A stretch of DNA of 64,000 nt from Coprococcus aceti (GTDB taxonomy: Bacteria > Bacillota > Clostridia > Lachnospirales > Lachnospiraceae): positions 186,001-250,000 of the forward strand of contig NZ_JAOQJT010000002.1 of NCBI RefSeq assembly GCF_025567285.1, read 5' to 3'. The position numbers were made by a program, and so were the translations under genes. Below, in pieces: positions 24,469-33,747 of the stretch. The notes under the pieces are model-generated. The model saw only the letters and a list, made by a program, of their open reading frames with translations, was not told the origin of the DNA and did not search any database. The number at the start of each line of letters is the position of its first letter. Positions within the stretch are counted from its first letter, which is position 1.

Positions 24469-25635
24469 TCAAAGCTTAACCATTTCGTGAAGCGGTCTCT
24501 TTAACTTCTTTCTGGTCAGCTCTATAAGTCCAAGCTTGGTGATATCTACGAATTTGGCTGGTACAGGATCGTCTGCCAGCTCTCTTATCAGGGTATCACG
24601 TATCCTGAGGATATCATCGGGATTCTTCATGTTTATAAAGTCTATGACTACTATCCCTGACAGATTGCGGAGCCTTAACTGACGGCAGGTTTCGATGGCA
24701 GCCTCGGTGTTGACCTTCAGCATGTGCTGTTCCATATCTCTGCCTGATATAGCCTTGCCTGTATTCACATCCACAACTACCATGGCCTCAGTCTGCTGGA
24801 TTATAAGGTAGGCACCTGACTTAAGCCATACTCTCTCCTTTAGAGCTCCCTCCACTTCTTTATTGAGATTGTAGATTGCCGTAAGCGGACATTCTGTATC
24901 GGTATGAAGCGTTAAGTCTATTGTTCCAGGCTGTTTTTTCTCTATGTAATCCTCAAATACGTGGAATATTTCTTCATCATCGGTTACCAGTGAATCTAGC
25001 TTATTACTTCCCATGAAAGTTATGTTTTCTATATATTCCGGTGGATTCCGGTACAGACAGGAAAAGCATTTTCTGGTTGCTGCGGCCTTCAGGATCTGCG
25101 TGAGACGACCGCCCAGCTCATTCAGTTCACGTTTTATGAGTTCAGGGTCCGCATCCACAGCATTTGTCCTAATGATACAACCTATACCCGCCGGGAGGGT
25201 ATTTCGCGCGATGTCCTTAAGCTCGTCCCGGAGCTTTCTGCTGCTTATCTTGTTCGATACACCGATCTGTTCCCCGGTGTGGACCACACAGTAATCCCCG
25301 CGGAGGGTGAGCTCCGATGAACCAACAGGGTTCTTGGTCTTGACTGCGTCACGGCTGATCTGAACGACTATCTCATCGCCGATCCTGAGCTTTGTGTGCT
25401 CCCTGCCATCGGCGTATATAATATCATTGTCATCCAGACTGTAGTAGCAGGGAAGTCTGTCACCGTAATCCACGAAGCAGGCATTTATATTGTTTACGAT
25501 GTTGGCCACCTTGCCCACATAGATATTGCCGAGGACTGTACTGCCCTCTGACAGGTTAAGATCTGTGACTTTGCCAGCCTGTATAACAGCCTGTAATATT
25601 TTGTTGTCGTAGTGTGTAACTACCAGCTTTCTCAT
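24469..25635 (-). CDS. rng: Ribonuclease G/E family protein, short form
   Basis: Endoribonuclease of the RNase E/G family, acting on rRNA precursors and mRNA. There is an N-terminal S1-type RNA-binding region (about 35-110, GNIYVGKVANIV...INACFVDYG). The catalytic region carries the metal-binding aspartates in VVVDVNTGKAISG (near 288) and VVIDFINM (near 332). It ends at LTRKKLKRPLHEMVKL, 388 residues, just before the place where E. coli RNase G has its CxxC zinc-link and C-terminal small domain (about 100 residues more). No cysteine pair is seen in the DNA downstream in any frame. It lies between the radical SAM pair and rplU, as usual in Clostridia. Confidence 0.92.
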   Translation of the reverse strand: MRKLVVTHYDNKILQAVIQAGKVTDLNLSEGSTVLGNIYVGKVANIVNNINACFVDYGDRLPCYYSLDDNDIIYADGREHTKLRIGDEIVVQISRDAVKTKNPVGSSELTLRGDYCVVHTGEQIGVSNKISSRKLRDELKDIARNTLPAGIGCIIRTNAVDADPELIKRELNELGGRLTQILKAAATRKCFSCLYRNPPEYIENITFMGSNKLDSLVTDDEEIFHVFEDYIEKKQPGTIDLTLHTDTECPLTAIYNLNKEVEGALKERVWLKSGAYLIIQQTEAMVVVDVNTGKAISGRDMEQHMLKVNTEAAIETCRQLRLRNLSGIVVIDFINMKNPDDILRIRDTLIRELADDPVPAKFVDITKLGLIELTRKKLKRPLHEMVKL

Positions 25636-25681
25636 GTGATATTCCCCTTATAATCTTTCAAATATACGGTCAGGCAGACTC

Positions 25682-26380
25682 TTAGAATGGTGAACCGGCC
25701 TTGTATAGAGGTATTATATTGCCATCAGGGCCATCCATGTACGTCTCCAGTCTGTGAATATGATAATGGAACTGGTTGTGACTGACACCCGCATACGCGC
25801 AGAGAGCCTGCATGACGAGCTCCGGCTTGAGGTTGTATTCACTTCCGGTTGACAGCAGCATATATATCTGATCGTCCCTCAGCTCGCAGGTCATGATACC
25901 AGGTTTTATATTCTCCTCGCGTTCGCTCTTCTTTGTTTTTTTCAGAATGACGATCTGATCCTGCGACATGAAGGATTCCACACTGTCCAGTATATTATGC
26001 CGTTCTTCAGTTCCTGCTTTGTCAAGGAATGAGATGACATAGTCCGATGCTGACACAACTGACATGGAGTTCTTTGCATCATCGGGAAGAAGTACACACT
26101 CAGTGACCTTCATCTCATCAACCGATACGGCATTCAATGCGTCGATCATCTCTCTGGATGTTGTAACGGATTCAAATTCTCCGTCAAAGTATTCGCCATC
26201 AGAAGTGATCCCCATGGCCAGCGGAGCGGCAAACGAGATGATCTGGTGAGGCGAATATCCCTTGGAATAGCTCACATCCAGACCGGCACGTCTTATCTCC
26301 TTCTGGAAATATCTCATAACGTCAAGGTGTCCTATAAATCTGAGGTTACCGAGCTTGGAGTATTTAATTCTTATTTTCAA
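25682..26380 (-). CDS. TIGR03936-type (DUF2344) radical SAM-associated protein
   Basis: Partner of the upstream radical SAM protein in many Firmicutes and Actinobacteria; some genomes fuse the two. Function is not established, though tRNA or rRNA modification is often supposed. Motifs: RIKYSKLGNLRFIGHLDVMR at the start and YSKGYSPHQIISFA. A TTG start at 26380 is inferred: AGGAGG lies 8 bases before it, inside the 3' end of the upstream gene, and no in-frame ATG is close. The two genes overlap by 17 bases. The product is 232 residues. Confidence 0.88.
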   Translation of the reverse strand: MKIRIKYSKLGNLRFIGHLDVMRYFQKEIRRAGLDVSYSKGYSPHQIISFAAPLAMGITSDGEYFDGEFESVTTSREMIDALNAVSVDEMKVTECVLLPDDAKNSMSVVSASDYVISFLDKAGTEERHNILDSVESFMSQDQIVILKKTKKSEREENIKPGIMTCELRDDQIYMLLSTGSEYNLKPELVMQALCAYAGVSHNQFHYHIHRLETYMDGPDGNIIPLYKAGSPF

Positions 26381-28232
26381 AACATACACCTCCTCCAAAT
26401 CTTGCGGCACCACAGCCGGAACACTGCTGTCTGCAGTTAGGGGTTACCTTTTCGTTCTGGGCGTTCTCCCACTCTCTCTCAAGGAACTTTCTTGTGACTC
26501 CTATATCAATGAAATCCCACGGAAGTATCTCATCAACATTTCTGTCCCTGTATGTGTAGAAATCTATATCCAGACCGTGCTTTGCCATGGCGTTGTCCCA
26601 GTTTACTTTTTTGAAGAACTCTGTCCATGCGTCAAATATCTGACCGGCCTTATAGACATCATATATTACATCGCAGAGCTTCCTGTCGCCTCGAGCAAGC
26701 AGTCCCTCAAGTATGGTGATATCTGCTTCGTGGTACTGGAACTTAAGACTCTTATGGTTTTTCTCTGCGCGGAATCTGTCCTTCACAAAGTATGCACGCT
26801 TGACAAATTCCTCAGGCCTTATCATCGGAGCCCACTGGAACGGAGTAAATGGCTTTGGCACAAAATATGATGCCGATGCGGTGACCATGACACGTCCATT
26901 TCGTTCTTCTCTTGGGATATTTGCAAAGAAAAGCTCAGTGATCTCCTCCGACAGGTCTGCAATCCCGGCAATATCGTCATATGTCTCAGTAGGAAGGCCC
27001 ATCATGAAGTACAGCTTCACCTTATCCCAGCCGCCTTTGAAGGCCTTCAGGGCACCATCCATTATGTTCTCCTTTGTGAGACCCTTGTTTATAACATTTC
27101 TGAGTCTCTGCGTTCCTGCCTCAGGGGCAAATGTAAGTGAACTCTTCTTCACATCCTGGATCTTGCTCATGACATCCAGAGAAAAGGCGTCTATACGGAG
27201 CGATGGCAGAGAGATATTTACATGCTCATTGTCCATCTTCTCGATCAGGCAGTCTGTGAGCTCCGGAAGCTCCTCGTAATCACTCGACGACAGACTGCTG
27301 AAGGTTATCTCCTCGTGTCCTGTACTTGCCAGCATTTTCTCAGCATAGCCCTTTAACAGATTGACATCCTTAGGTCTGGTTGGTCTGTAAATCATTCCAG
27401 CCTGGCAGAATCTGCAGCCTCTTATACATCCGCGCATGATCTCAAGAACAACTCTGTCCTGAGTGAGCTTCATGAATGACACAACAGGCTTCTCTGGGTA
27501 TGTGACTTTGCTGTGATCCATGACGACCGTCTTGGTTATCGTGGCAGGCACATCTTCAAATCTAGGAGCAAATGAAGCTATCGTGCCATCTTCCTTGTAT
27601 GTGACTTCATAGAGCTCAGGAACGTATAATCCCGGAATGTTGGACACCTTTATGAGAAATTCTTCCCTGGTCATATCAGAGTGCTTATACACCTTGTAAA
27701 GCTCCAGAAGTGCATCATATGATACTTCGCCCTCACCCATATAGAATATGTCAAAGAAGTCTGCTATAGGCTCAGGATTGTATGAGCATGGGCCTCCGCC
27801 TATAACAAGTGTGTCTCCCTTTTTTCTGTCTCTTGTACGGAGTGGGATCCCAGCCAGATCAAGCACCTGAAGAATATTGGTGTAACACATCTCGTACTGG
27901 AGTGTTATTCCAAGGAAATCAAAATCCTTTATAGGATCCTGGGATTCCAGCGCGAACAGAGGGATGTCATGTTCTCTCATCTCCGCGTCCAGATCAGGCC
28001 ATGGCGAATAAACTCTTTCACACCATGTGTCCTCTCTCCTGTTGAACATATCGTACAGTATCTGAATTCCGAGATGGGACATACCTATCTCGTATACATC
28101 AGGAAAACACATGCAGAAACGCACATCAACCTTGTCCTTGTCCTTCATAACACTGTTGTATTCTCCACCTATATATCTGGCGGGCTTTTCAACCTTCATC
28201 AGTATTTCATCCGGTAAAGCTAATCTTCTCAT
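26364..28232 (-). CDS. TIGR03960-type B12-binding-like radical SAM protein
   Basis: Radical SAM protein of 622 residues. The N-terminal third resembles a B12-binding-like fold (DVYEIGMSHLGIQ...). The radical SAM core follows, with the cluster motif CIRGCRFC near residue 266. The C-terminal part has a further set of cysteines (CRQQCSGCGAARFGGG). The reaction is unknown. It is followed by its usual partner and rng, rplU, prp, rpmA and obg. No strong promoter was found in the 80 bases upstream. Confidence 0.9.
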   Translation of the reverse strand: MRRLALPDEILMKVEKPARYIGGEYNSVMKDKDKVDVRFCMCFPDVYEIGMSHLGIQILYDMFNRREDTWCERVYSPWPDLDAEMREHDIPLFALESQDPIKDFDFLGITLQYEMCYTNILQVLDLAGIPLRTRDRKKGDTLVIGGGPCSYNPEPIADFFDIFYMGEGEVSYDALLELYKVYKHSDMTREEFLIKVSNIPGLYVPELYEVTYKEDGTIASFAPRFEDVPATITKTVVMDHSKVTYPEKPVVSFMKLTQDRVVLEIMRGCIRGCRFCQAGMIYRPTRPKDVNLLKGYAEKMLASTGHEEITFSSLSSSDYEELPELTDCLIEKMDNEHVNISLPSLRIDAFSLDVMSKIQDVKKSSLTFAPEAGTQRLRNVINKGLTKENIMDGALKAFKGGWDKVKLYFMMGLPTETYDDIAGIADLSEEITELFFANIPREERNGRVMVTASASYFVPKPFTPFQWAPMIRPEEFVKRAYFVKDRFRAEKNHKSLKFQYHEADITILEGLLARGDRKLCDVIYDVYKAGQIFDAWTEFFKKVNWDNAMAKHGLDIDFYTYRDRNVDEILPWDFIDIGVTRKFLEREWENAQNEKVTPNCRQQCSGCGAARFGGGVCFENKN

Positions 28233-28302
28233 AAAATAATATCCTTAAATAATTTTCTTGTAATCATATTATCTGATATCTCCAAATGGAAATATTCAAT
28301 TA

Positions 28303-28346
28303 CAGCAAAAGAGATGCGCACGGAATATCCGTATTCAGTGCGCATC
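28303..28346 (-). terminator. Terminator after the PFL-family gene
   Basis: GATGCGCAC (28313-28321) pairs perfectly with GTGCGCATC (28338-28346), enclosing a smaller CGGA/TCCG stem. TCTTTTG follows on the minus strand. It separates the PFL operon from the radical SAM operon. Confidence 0.75.
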
Positions 28347-28399
28347 CTCTATATCTATATCGTATCAGGAACTGTGATCCTATACCGCATTATCCAATA

Positions 28400-29764
28400 T
28401 TAGTTTTTGAAACTATGGATAGGGGCTGGAATACGTCCACCTCTGTTGACAAACTTATCACATGCAAATCTGTTGACAGGCATGATAGGTGCGTATCCGA
28501 GAAGTCCGCCAAATTCAGCCTGATCTCCAACTGTCTTACCGATAACAGGGATAAGTCTTACAGCGGTTGTCTTCTGGTTGATCATACCAAGAGCCATCTC
28601 ATCAGCGATAATTCCTGATATGGTTGCAGGTGATGTATCACCAGGAATTGCTATCATATCAAGACCTACTGAACATACACATGTCATGGCCTCAAGTTTC
28701 TCAAGAGTTAATGCTCCTGCGGAAACTGCATCGATCATTCTCTGGTCCTCAGATACAGGGATGAATGCACCGGAGAGTCCTCCGACGTATGATGAAGCCA
28801 TAACTCCACCCTTCTTAACCTGATCGTTGAGGAGCGCAAGTGCTGCTGTTGTACCAGGAGCTCCGGCGTATTCAAGACCGATCTCCTCGAGAATCTCACC
28901 TACACTGTCTCCGACTGCAGGAGTAGGGGCAAGTGACAGGTCAACTATACCAAATGGTACGCCGAGCATCTTGGATGCCTCTTTTGCAACGAGCTGTCCA
29001 ACTCTGGTTACCTTGAAAGCTGTCTTCTTGATGGTCTCGCAGAGTTCCTCAAAGTTTTCTCCTCTTACCTTCTCAAGGGCTTTCTTTACAACACCAGGGC
29101 CGCTGACTCCAACATTGATGACACAGTCTCCCTCGGTAACACCGTGGAATGCACCGGCCATAAATGGGTTGTCATCAGGTGCGTTACAGAATACTACAAG
29201 CTTTGCACAACCGATGGAATCTGCTTCCTTGGTGAGCTCGGCAGTGTCTTTGATCATCTCTCCGAGAATCTTGACTGCATCCATATCTATACCGGTTTTG
29301 GTTGAACCTACATTTATGGAGCTGCACACCTTTCCTGTGCTTGAGAGTGCTTCAGGAATTGAACGGATAAGAAGCTCATCAGCAGGAGTCATGCCCTTAT
29401 TTACAAGTGCTGAATATCCTCCGATGAAGTTGACTCCTATGGTGTCTGCAGCCTTGTCAAGAGCCTTTGCTATCTTTACAAAATCTCCGGTGGTCTTACA
29501 TACGGAACCACCAACCAGTGCTATAGGTGTTACAGAAACTCTCTTGTTGACGATTGGTATACCATATCTTCTTGATATCTCCTGACCTGTTGATACAAGA
29601 TCCTTGGCATATGTTGTTATCTTGTTATATATCTTTGTACATGTATCATCCACATCTGTGCCTACACAATCCAAAAGACTGATTCCCATTGTGATGGTAC
29701 GAACATCCAGATTCATGTCTGAGATCATCTTATTGGTCTCGATTACTTCATTTATGCTAATCAT
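28400..29764 (-). CDS. PFL (UPF0210) family protein
   Basis: Member of the UPF0210/DUF711 family, distantly related to glycyl-radical pyruvate formate-lyase by name and fold but without an assigned reaction. The 454 residues align throughout, with DVRTITMGISL near the start, GINVGVSGPG-like CVINVGVSGPGVV, and MIAIPGDT near the end. It is paired with an ACT-domain gene 36 bases upstream, an arrangement conserved in many bacteria, which suggests amino acid control of its activity. A role in metabolism is all that can be said. Confidence 0.92.
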   Translation of the reverse strand: MISINEVIETNKMISDMNLDVRTITMGISLLDCVGTDVDDTCTKIYNKITTYAKDLVSTGQEISRRYGIPIVNKRVSVTPIALVGGSVCKTTGDFVKIAKALDKAADTIGVNFIGGYSALVNKGMTPADELLIRSIPEALSSTGKVCSSINVGSTKTGIDMDAVKILGEMIKDTAELTKEADSIGCAKLVVFCNAPDDNPFMAGAFHGVTEGDCVINVGVSGPGVVKKALEKVRGENFEELCETIKKTAFKVTRVGQLVAKEASKMLGVPFGIVDLSLAPTPAVGDSVGEILEEIGLEYAGAPGTTAALALLNDQVKKGGVMASSYVGGLSGAFIPVSEDQRMIDAVSAGALTLEKLEAMTCVCSVGLDMIAIPGDTSPATISGIIADEMALGMINQKTTAVRLIPVIGKTVGDQAEFGGLLGYAPIMPVNRFACDKFVNRGGRIPAPIHSFKN

Positions 29765-29800
29765 GTATATCCTCTTTTCTGTCTGTCAGACTGTATATTA

Positions 29801-30073
29801 TTAGATTCTGTGCATTGTCTCAAAGATCTTCTCGTGCTGTACCTTTATCTGTACTCCAATCTCTTCTCCAATCTGTCCGAGCTCTGATGCGATGAGCTCT
29901 GTTGATTTGGATGACTCCTGTGTATCAACCACCATCATCATGTTGAAGTACCCTGCAACTATAGTCTGTGATATGTCAAGTATATTGATCTGGTTGTTTG
30001 CCAGATATACACATACCTTAGCTGTGATTCCCACGCTGTCCTTACCTACTACAGTTATGATTCTCTTTTTCAT
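29801..30073 (-). CDS. ACT domain protein
   Basis: Small regulatory protein of 90 residues composed of one ACT domain and a short second half (KRIITVVGKDSVGITAKV at the start, NILDISQTI in the middle). ACT domains bind small molecules such as amino acids. It is of the UPF0237 type, which is typically encoded directly before the PFL/UPF0210 gene, as here. AGGAGG precedes the ATG. Confidence 0.92.
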   Translation of the reverse strand: MKKRIITVVGKDSVGITAKVCVYLANNQINILDISQTIVAGYFNMMMVVDTQESSKSTELIASELGQIGEEIGVQIKVQHEKIFETMHRI

Positions 30074-30146
30074 TTTATTTATCCTCCTTGTTGATGATGG
30101 AGCCTGTACATACAGAACCCATCTTTATTCACTCCTAAAAATCAGC

Positions 30147-30944
30147 CTACGCCTCTATGGAAGCCATAGGCATGTCTCTTCTGGCTACTGCCAGCCCAAA
30201 TTCCCTTACATCGTTGGCGTATGAATTATTTTCAAGCTCCAGCTTGACTGTCTCGTATGCCAGCTCTTCAAAATTGTTCTCCTTGCTCAGATGTCCCAGA
30301 AGGATACCCTTCACATGGTCATTCAGAAGTTTGTATATGAGCTGCCCTGACAATTCGTTGGACAGATGACCATAGTTGCCAAGGATTCGTCTCTTGAGAT
30401 AATAAGGATATGGTCCCGCCTCAAGCATTCTGACATCATGATTGGCCTCAACTACCATTATATCTGAGTTGTCAAGCTTATCTACAATATAATCATTATA
30501 ATTGCCCATATCAGTCGCTATGGACACTTTTTTGCCATCTCCATACAGGCTGTAGCATACCGGATCCGCTGCGTCATGCCAGATGGATGATGGATCAACG
30601 GTTATATCCTTTATCAGTATCTTTTCATCAGGACGAATCTCATGAAACAGTCCCTCATCGATACTGCCAAGGGAGGTCATCTTCTTCATCTCAGCTATGG
30701 TTCCTGCAGTGGCATATATAGGAACACCGTGCTTTCTTGCCAGAACACCTATGCCCTTCACATGATCTATATGCTCATGCGTTACAAGAACACCATCGAG
30801 TTCAGACGGCTTTATTCCCTCATCCTTAAGGGCGTTTTCAACCCTCTTGCAGCTTATGCCTACATCCACAAGAAGATGGGTAGCGCTATTGCCGACGTAA
30901 TAGCAGTTACCGCTGCTACCGCTTGCTATACTTAGTAATTTCAT
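30147..30944 (-). CDS. WalJ/YycJ-like metallo-beta-lactamase fold hydrolase
   Basis: MBL-fold metallohydrolase of the YycJ/WalJ type, in the group that includes DNA exonucleases. Metal ligands: THEHIDH near residue 57, IATDMGN near 142, and GHLSKEN near 220. GSSGNCYY after the first strand is typical. The 265 residues match. In Bacillus the gene is linked to walRK, but here it is coupled by an ATGA overlap to the ferredoxin-ASKHA gene upstream. The role may be in DNA metabolism; substrate not known. Confidence 0.88.
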   Translation of the reverse strand: MKLLSIASGSSGNCYYVGNSATHLLVDVGISCKRVENALKDEGIKPSELDGVLVTHEHIDHVKGIGVLARKHGVPIYATAGTIAEMKKMTSLGSIDEGLFHEIRPDEKILIKDITVDPSSIWHDAADPVCYSLYGDGKKVSIATDMGNYNDYIVDKLDNSDIMVVEANHDVRMLEAGPYPYYLKRRILGNYGHLSNELSGQLIYKLLNDHVKGILLGHLSKENNFEELAYETVKLELENNSYANDVREFGLAVARRDMPMASIEA

Positions 30945-32380
30945 AATCTACTCTTCTGTTGTAATTTATTTGTACCATGTGACTGTGCGGTCCATGGTCT
31001 GAGATCCATATGACTGTAATATCTTCTGTCAAAGCCCTCAAGCTCACCGAGATTCACAGCAGTCAGGGTCTCTTTAAACGCATATATTCTATCAATAAAA
31101 CTCTTATCAATCAAGCACTTATGTGCTCCGTGCAGGGATGTATTTCCTACAAATTCTGATTTTCCCTGAAAACTGTCCGGAAAAAGTCCAAGGCTTACCG
31201 CACTTGATATATTAAGACTGCACCCGAAGCCTCCTGCCAGATATACACGTGATACGTCCTCTGCCGTTATCCCCGCCATATCCATGAGGGATTCTATACC
31301 TGCACATATGGCTGCCTTTGCAAGGAGAAAGCTTCTGATCATATCCATGTCAATTGTCACTCCACCTGCAAGTCTGTAGCCTCCGTCTATATACTGATCA
31401 ACCAGGACTCCATCGTCATTCACTATGTGTAGCAAATTAAGTCTGTTCAGCAGATCAAAGGCTGTGGTTGGAGCTGCAACACCTCTCCTCAGCATTCCCT
31501 CAAATGCCGGACCACATGCACATGAGGTGGCATAACCGATGCCCTGCTTTGCAAGTATAAGCTCTCCATTTGTTCCGAGATCTGCAAACAACTGATATTT
31601 GTCAGACCTGTCAATGTTACAGACGACTGCACCGCACAATGCGTCAGCTCCAACAAATGCGCTGAGGTTAGGAAGACATGTGACTTCCGCACTGCAAAAT
31701 CTTTCATCATCAAAGAAATCCTTCCCTGATACTGTTATACTGTCAGGATTCCTGATCTCAAATGGTGCATGCCCGAGATTGTCCAGAAGCAGCCGCTCCA
31801 GTATTGCATTCATGGTGGTGTTTCCGGAAATAATTATCCTTGATATATCTGCAAGGGCATACCCCATTCCGGTCAACTCTGAGGAAATCCTTGTGACTAC
31901 TGAGCTTCTGAGCTTTGCCAGTCCATCTTCTGTGGAGCCTGTTCGGATCCTTGATATGACATCGCTGCCATATTCAATTTGCGGATTCATAAATCCACAT
32001 CTGTCCGTGACACTTCCATCAGACATATCTATCTGTTCTATGGCGATGGTGGTGGTGCCTAAATCTATAGCTATGCCTATATCACGACCATCGCCATTAT
32101 ATACGTTGTTGGATTCAGCAGCACCCTTGTACGAAGCAAGGACTGACATGTTATCCTCAACTATGGTTACCTGTATGTTATCAGTGATAGTGTAGGTACA
32201 GCTTTTTACCGTGCCCGCACCTTTTACATCCACCAGACATCTCTGACACCTTCCAAGACCTCCGCAGTTTCCACTGAACACATATCCGGCGCTGCACAGC
32301 ACCTTGAACAGATTGTCACCGCGTCTGCAGGCGATTATTTTGTTGTCATTTACGGTTAAAGTGAGTTCATCGTTAATCAT
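30941..32380 (-). CDS. Ferredoxin-ASKHA (RACo-like) corrinoid activation protein candidate
   Basis: An N-terminal plant-type 2Fe-2S domain (about 1-80) has cysteines arranged as C-x5-C-x2-C in CGGLGRCQRC, with a further Cys in VKSCTY. The C-terminal ASKHA ATPase-like region (DUF4445) shows GIAIDLGTTTIAIE, IISGNTTMN, LFADLGTNGEL and VYLAGGFG. This is the plan of RACo/RamA-type activators that use ATP to reduce cob(II)alamin in corrinoid proteins. The start is taken at ATG 32380; TTG at 32389 is an alternative and neither has a strong site. It lies between ilvA and the MBL gene. The short MetH at 49783 is a plausible client, but that is inference. Confidence 0.85.
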   Translation of the reverse strand: MINDELTLTVNDNKIIACRRGDNLFKVLCSAGYVFSGNCGGLGRCQRCLVDVKGAGTVKSCTYTITDNIQVTIVEDNMSVLASYKGAAESNNVYNGDGRDIGIAIDLGTTTIAIEQIDMSDGSVTDRCGFMNPQIEYGSDVISRIRTGSTEDGLAKLRSSVVTRISSELTGMGYALADISRIIISGNTTMNAILERLLLDNLGHAPFEIRNPDSITVSGKDFFDDERFCSAEVTCLPNLSAFVGADALCGAVVCNIDRSDKYQLFADLGTNGELILAKQGIGYATSCACGPAFEGMLRRGVAAPTTAFDLLNRLNLLHIVNDDGVLVDQYIDGGYRLAGGVTIDMDMIRSFLLAKAAICAGIESLMDMAGITAEDVSRVYLAGGFGCSLNISSAVSLGLFPDSFQGKSEFVGNTSLHGAHKCLIDKSFIDRIYAFKETLTAVNLGELEGFDRRYYSHMDLRPWTAQSHGTNKLQQKSRL

Positions 32381-32395
32381 CGATATCAACTACAA

Positions 32396-33640
32396 TTAAT
32401 TGTATATTCCCTTTGTCATGACTTCCTTTGGCTTGTAGCCCTTATCAGCAAGTGTGTTGATGATGAGCTGCTTGTGCTCAGGGCCAAATGCCTCCATAGT
32501 GATAACAAGCTCAACTGCTGAATTCCTGTTGATGGATACGAACTGGTTGTGCTCAAGCTTGATAACATTTCCCTGGAGATCAGCGATAACCTTTGAAATG
32601 TTCATGAGTGCACCCGGCTTGTCAGGAAGAAGTGTTGAAACTGTGAAGATCCTGCTTCTTGCGATAAGTCCGTGCTGTACAAGTGAGGCAAATGTTATCA
32701 TATCCATATTGCCGCCCGACAGTATGCTTACGACCTTGGCACCCTTTACATCGAGATGCTTAAGTGCTGCCACTGTGAGAAGGCCTGAATTCTCAACAAG
32801 AAGCTTGTGATTCTCAAGCATATCGAGGAATGAAACGATGAGTTCGTTATCCTCTACAGTTATAATATCATCTATGTTCTTCTGTATATATGGGAAAATC
32901 TTGCTTCCCGGTGTCTTTACTGCAGTTCCATCTGCAATGGTGTCGACATATGGAAGTGTTGTAACCTTCTTGTTCTTCAGTGAGACCTGCATACAGTTTG
33001 CTCCGGCAGGCTCAACACCTATGACCTTGATGTTCGGATTCATCATCTTGGCAAGTGTGGACACACCTGTTGCCAGACCGCCACCTCCGATAGGAACAAG
33101 GATATAGTCAACGAAAGGAAGCTCCTTTATGATCTCCATCGCAACCGAGCCCTGTCCTGTGGCAACATCGAGATCATCGAACGGATGAATGAATGTATAA
33201 CCCTTGTCCTCTGCAAGCTCAAGAGCGTATGCACATGATTCATCATATACGTCTCCATACAGTATAACCTCTGCGCCGTATGCCTTAGTTCTGTTAACCT
33301 TGATGAGAGGTGTAGATGAAGGCATAACGATGGTCGCCTTTACTCCATATGCTTTTGCAGCATATGCCACACCCTGGGCATGATTTCCAGCCGAAGCTGT
33401 TATCAGTCCCTTCTGTCTCTCTTCATCTGAAAGAGTGCTTATCTTGTAATATGCACCCCTGATCTTGTATGCACCGGTCTTCTGAAGGTTCTCAGGTTTG
33501 AAGTATACCTTGTTGCCTGTTATCCCACTGAAATAGTCACTGTATATGAGCTTTGTAGGGAGAACCACCTTATGTACAATGTCGTAGGCCTCCTCAAATT
33601 TCGCAAGTGTCAGTTTGTCTGTTGTGTTCTGTTCTGCCAT
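32396..33640 (-). CDS. ilvA: Threonine ammonia-lyase
   Basis: PLP enzyme converting threonine to 2-oxobutanoate, the entry to isoleucine synthesis. The PLP lysine lies in KTGAYKIRGAYYK near residue 57, with SAGNHAQGVAYAA and the phosphate-binding GGGGLATG. The C-terminal 75 residues form a single ACT domain (LPDKPGALMNISKVI). With 414 residues it is the ACT-containing form similar to TdcB-type catabolic and short biosynthetic enzymes. The ilvB, ilvN and ilvC genes elsewhere in the window suggest a biosynthetic role. AAGGAG precedes the ATG. Confidence 0.94.
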   Translation of the reverse strand: MAEQNTTDKLTLAKFEEAYDIVHKVVLPTKLIYSDYFSGITGNKVYFKPENLQKTGAYKIRGAYYKISTLSDEERQKGLITASAGNHAQGVAYAAKAYGVKATIVMPSSTPLIKVNRTKAYGAEVILYGDVYDESCAYALELAEDKGYTFIHPFDDLDVATGQGSVAMEIIKELPFVDYILVPIGGGGLATGVSTLAKMMNPNIKVIGVEPAGANCMQVSLKNKKVTTLPYVDTIADGTAVKTPGSKIFPYIQKNIDDIITVEDNELIVSFLDMLENHKLLVENSGLLTVAALKHLDVKGAKVVSILSGGNMDMITFASLVQHGLIARSRIFTVSTLLPDKPGALMNISKVIADLQGNVIKLEHNQFVSINRNSAVELVITMEAFGPEHKQLIINTLADKGYKPKEVMTKGIYN

Positions 33641-33747
33641 TTGTTAATGTCTCCTTATGTAAAAATCCTTTTGAAAATCATATATGGTTGTGCACAGATA
33701 TAAGTACATTGACATACATACATATGATCATTATATATGCCGTAGTA

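Noticed and set aside
28827..29585. Open frame of about 250 codons opposite the PFL-family gene
   Set aside because: It is a mirror frame of a well-conserved gene, with low-complexity Ser/Thr/Pro composition and no start signal.
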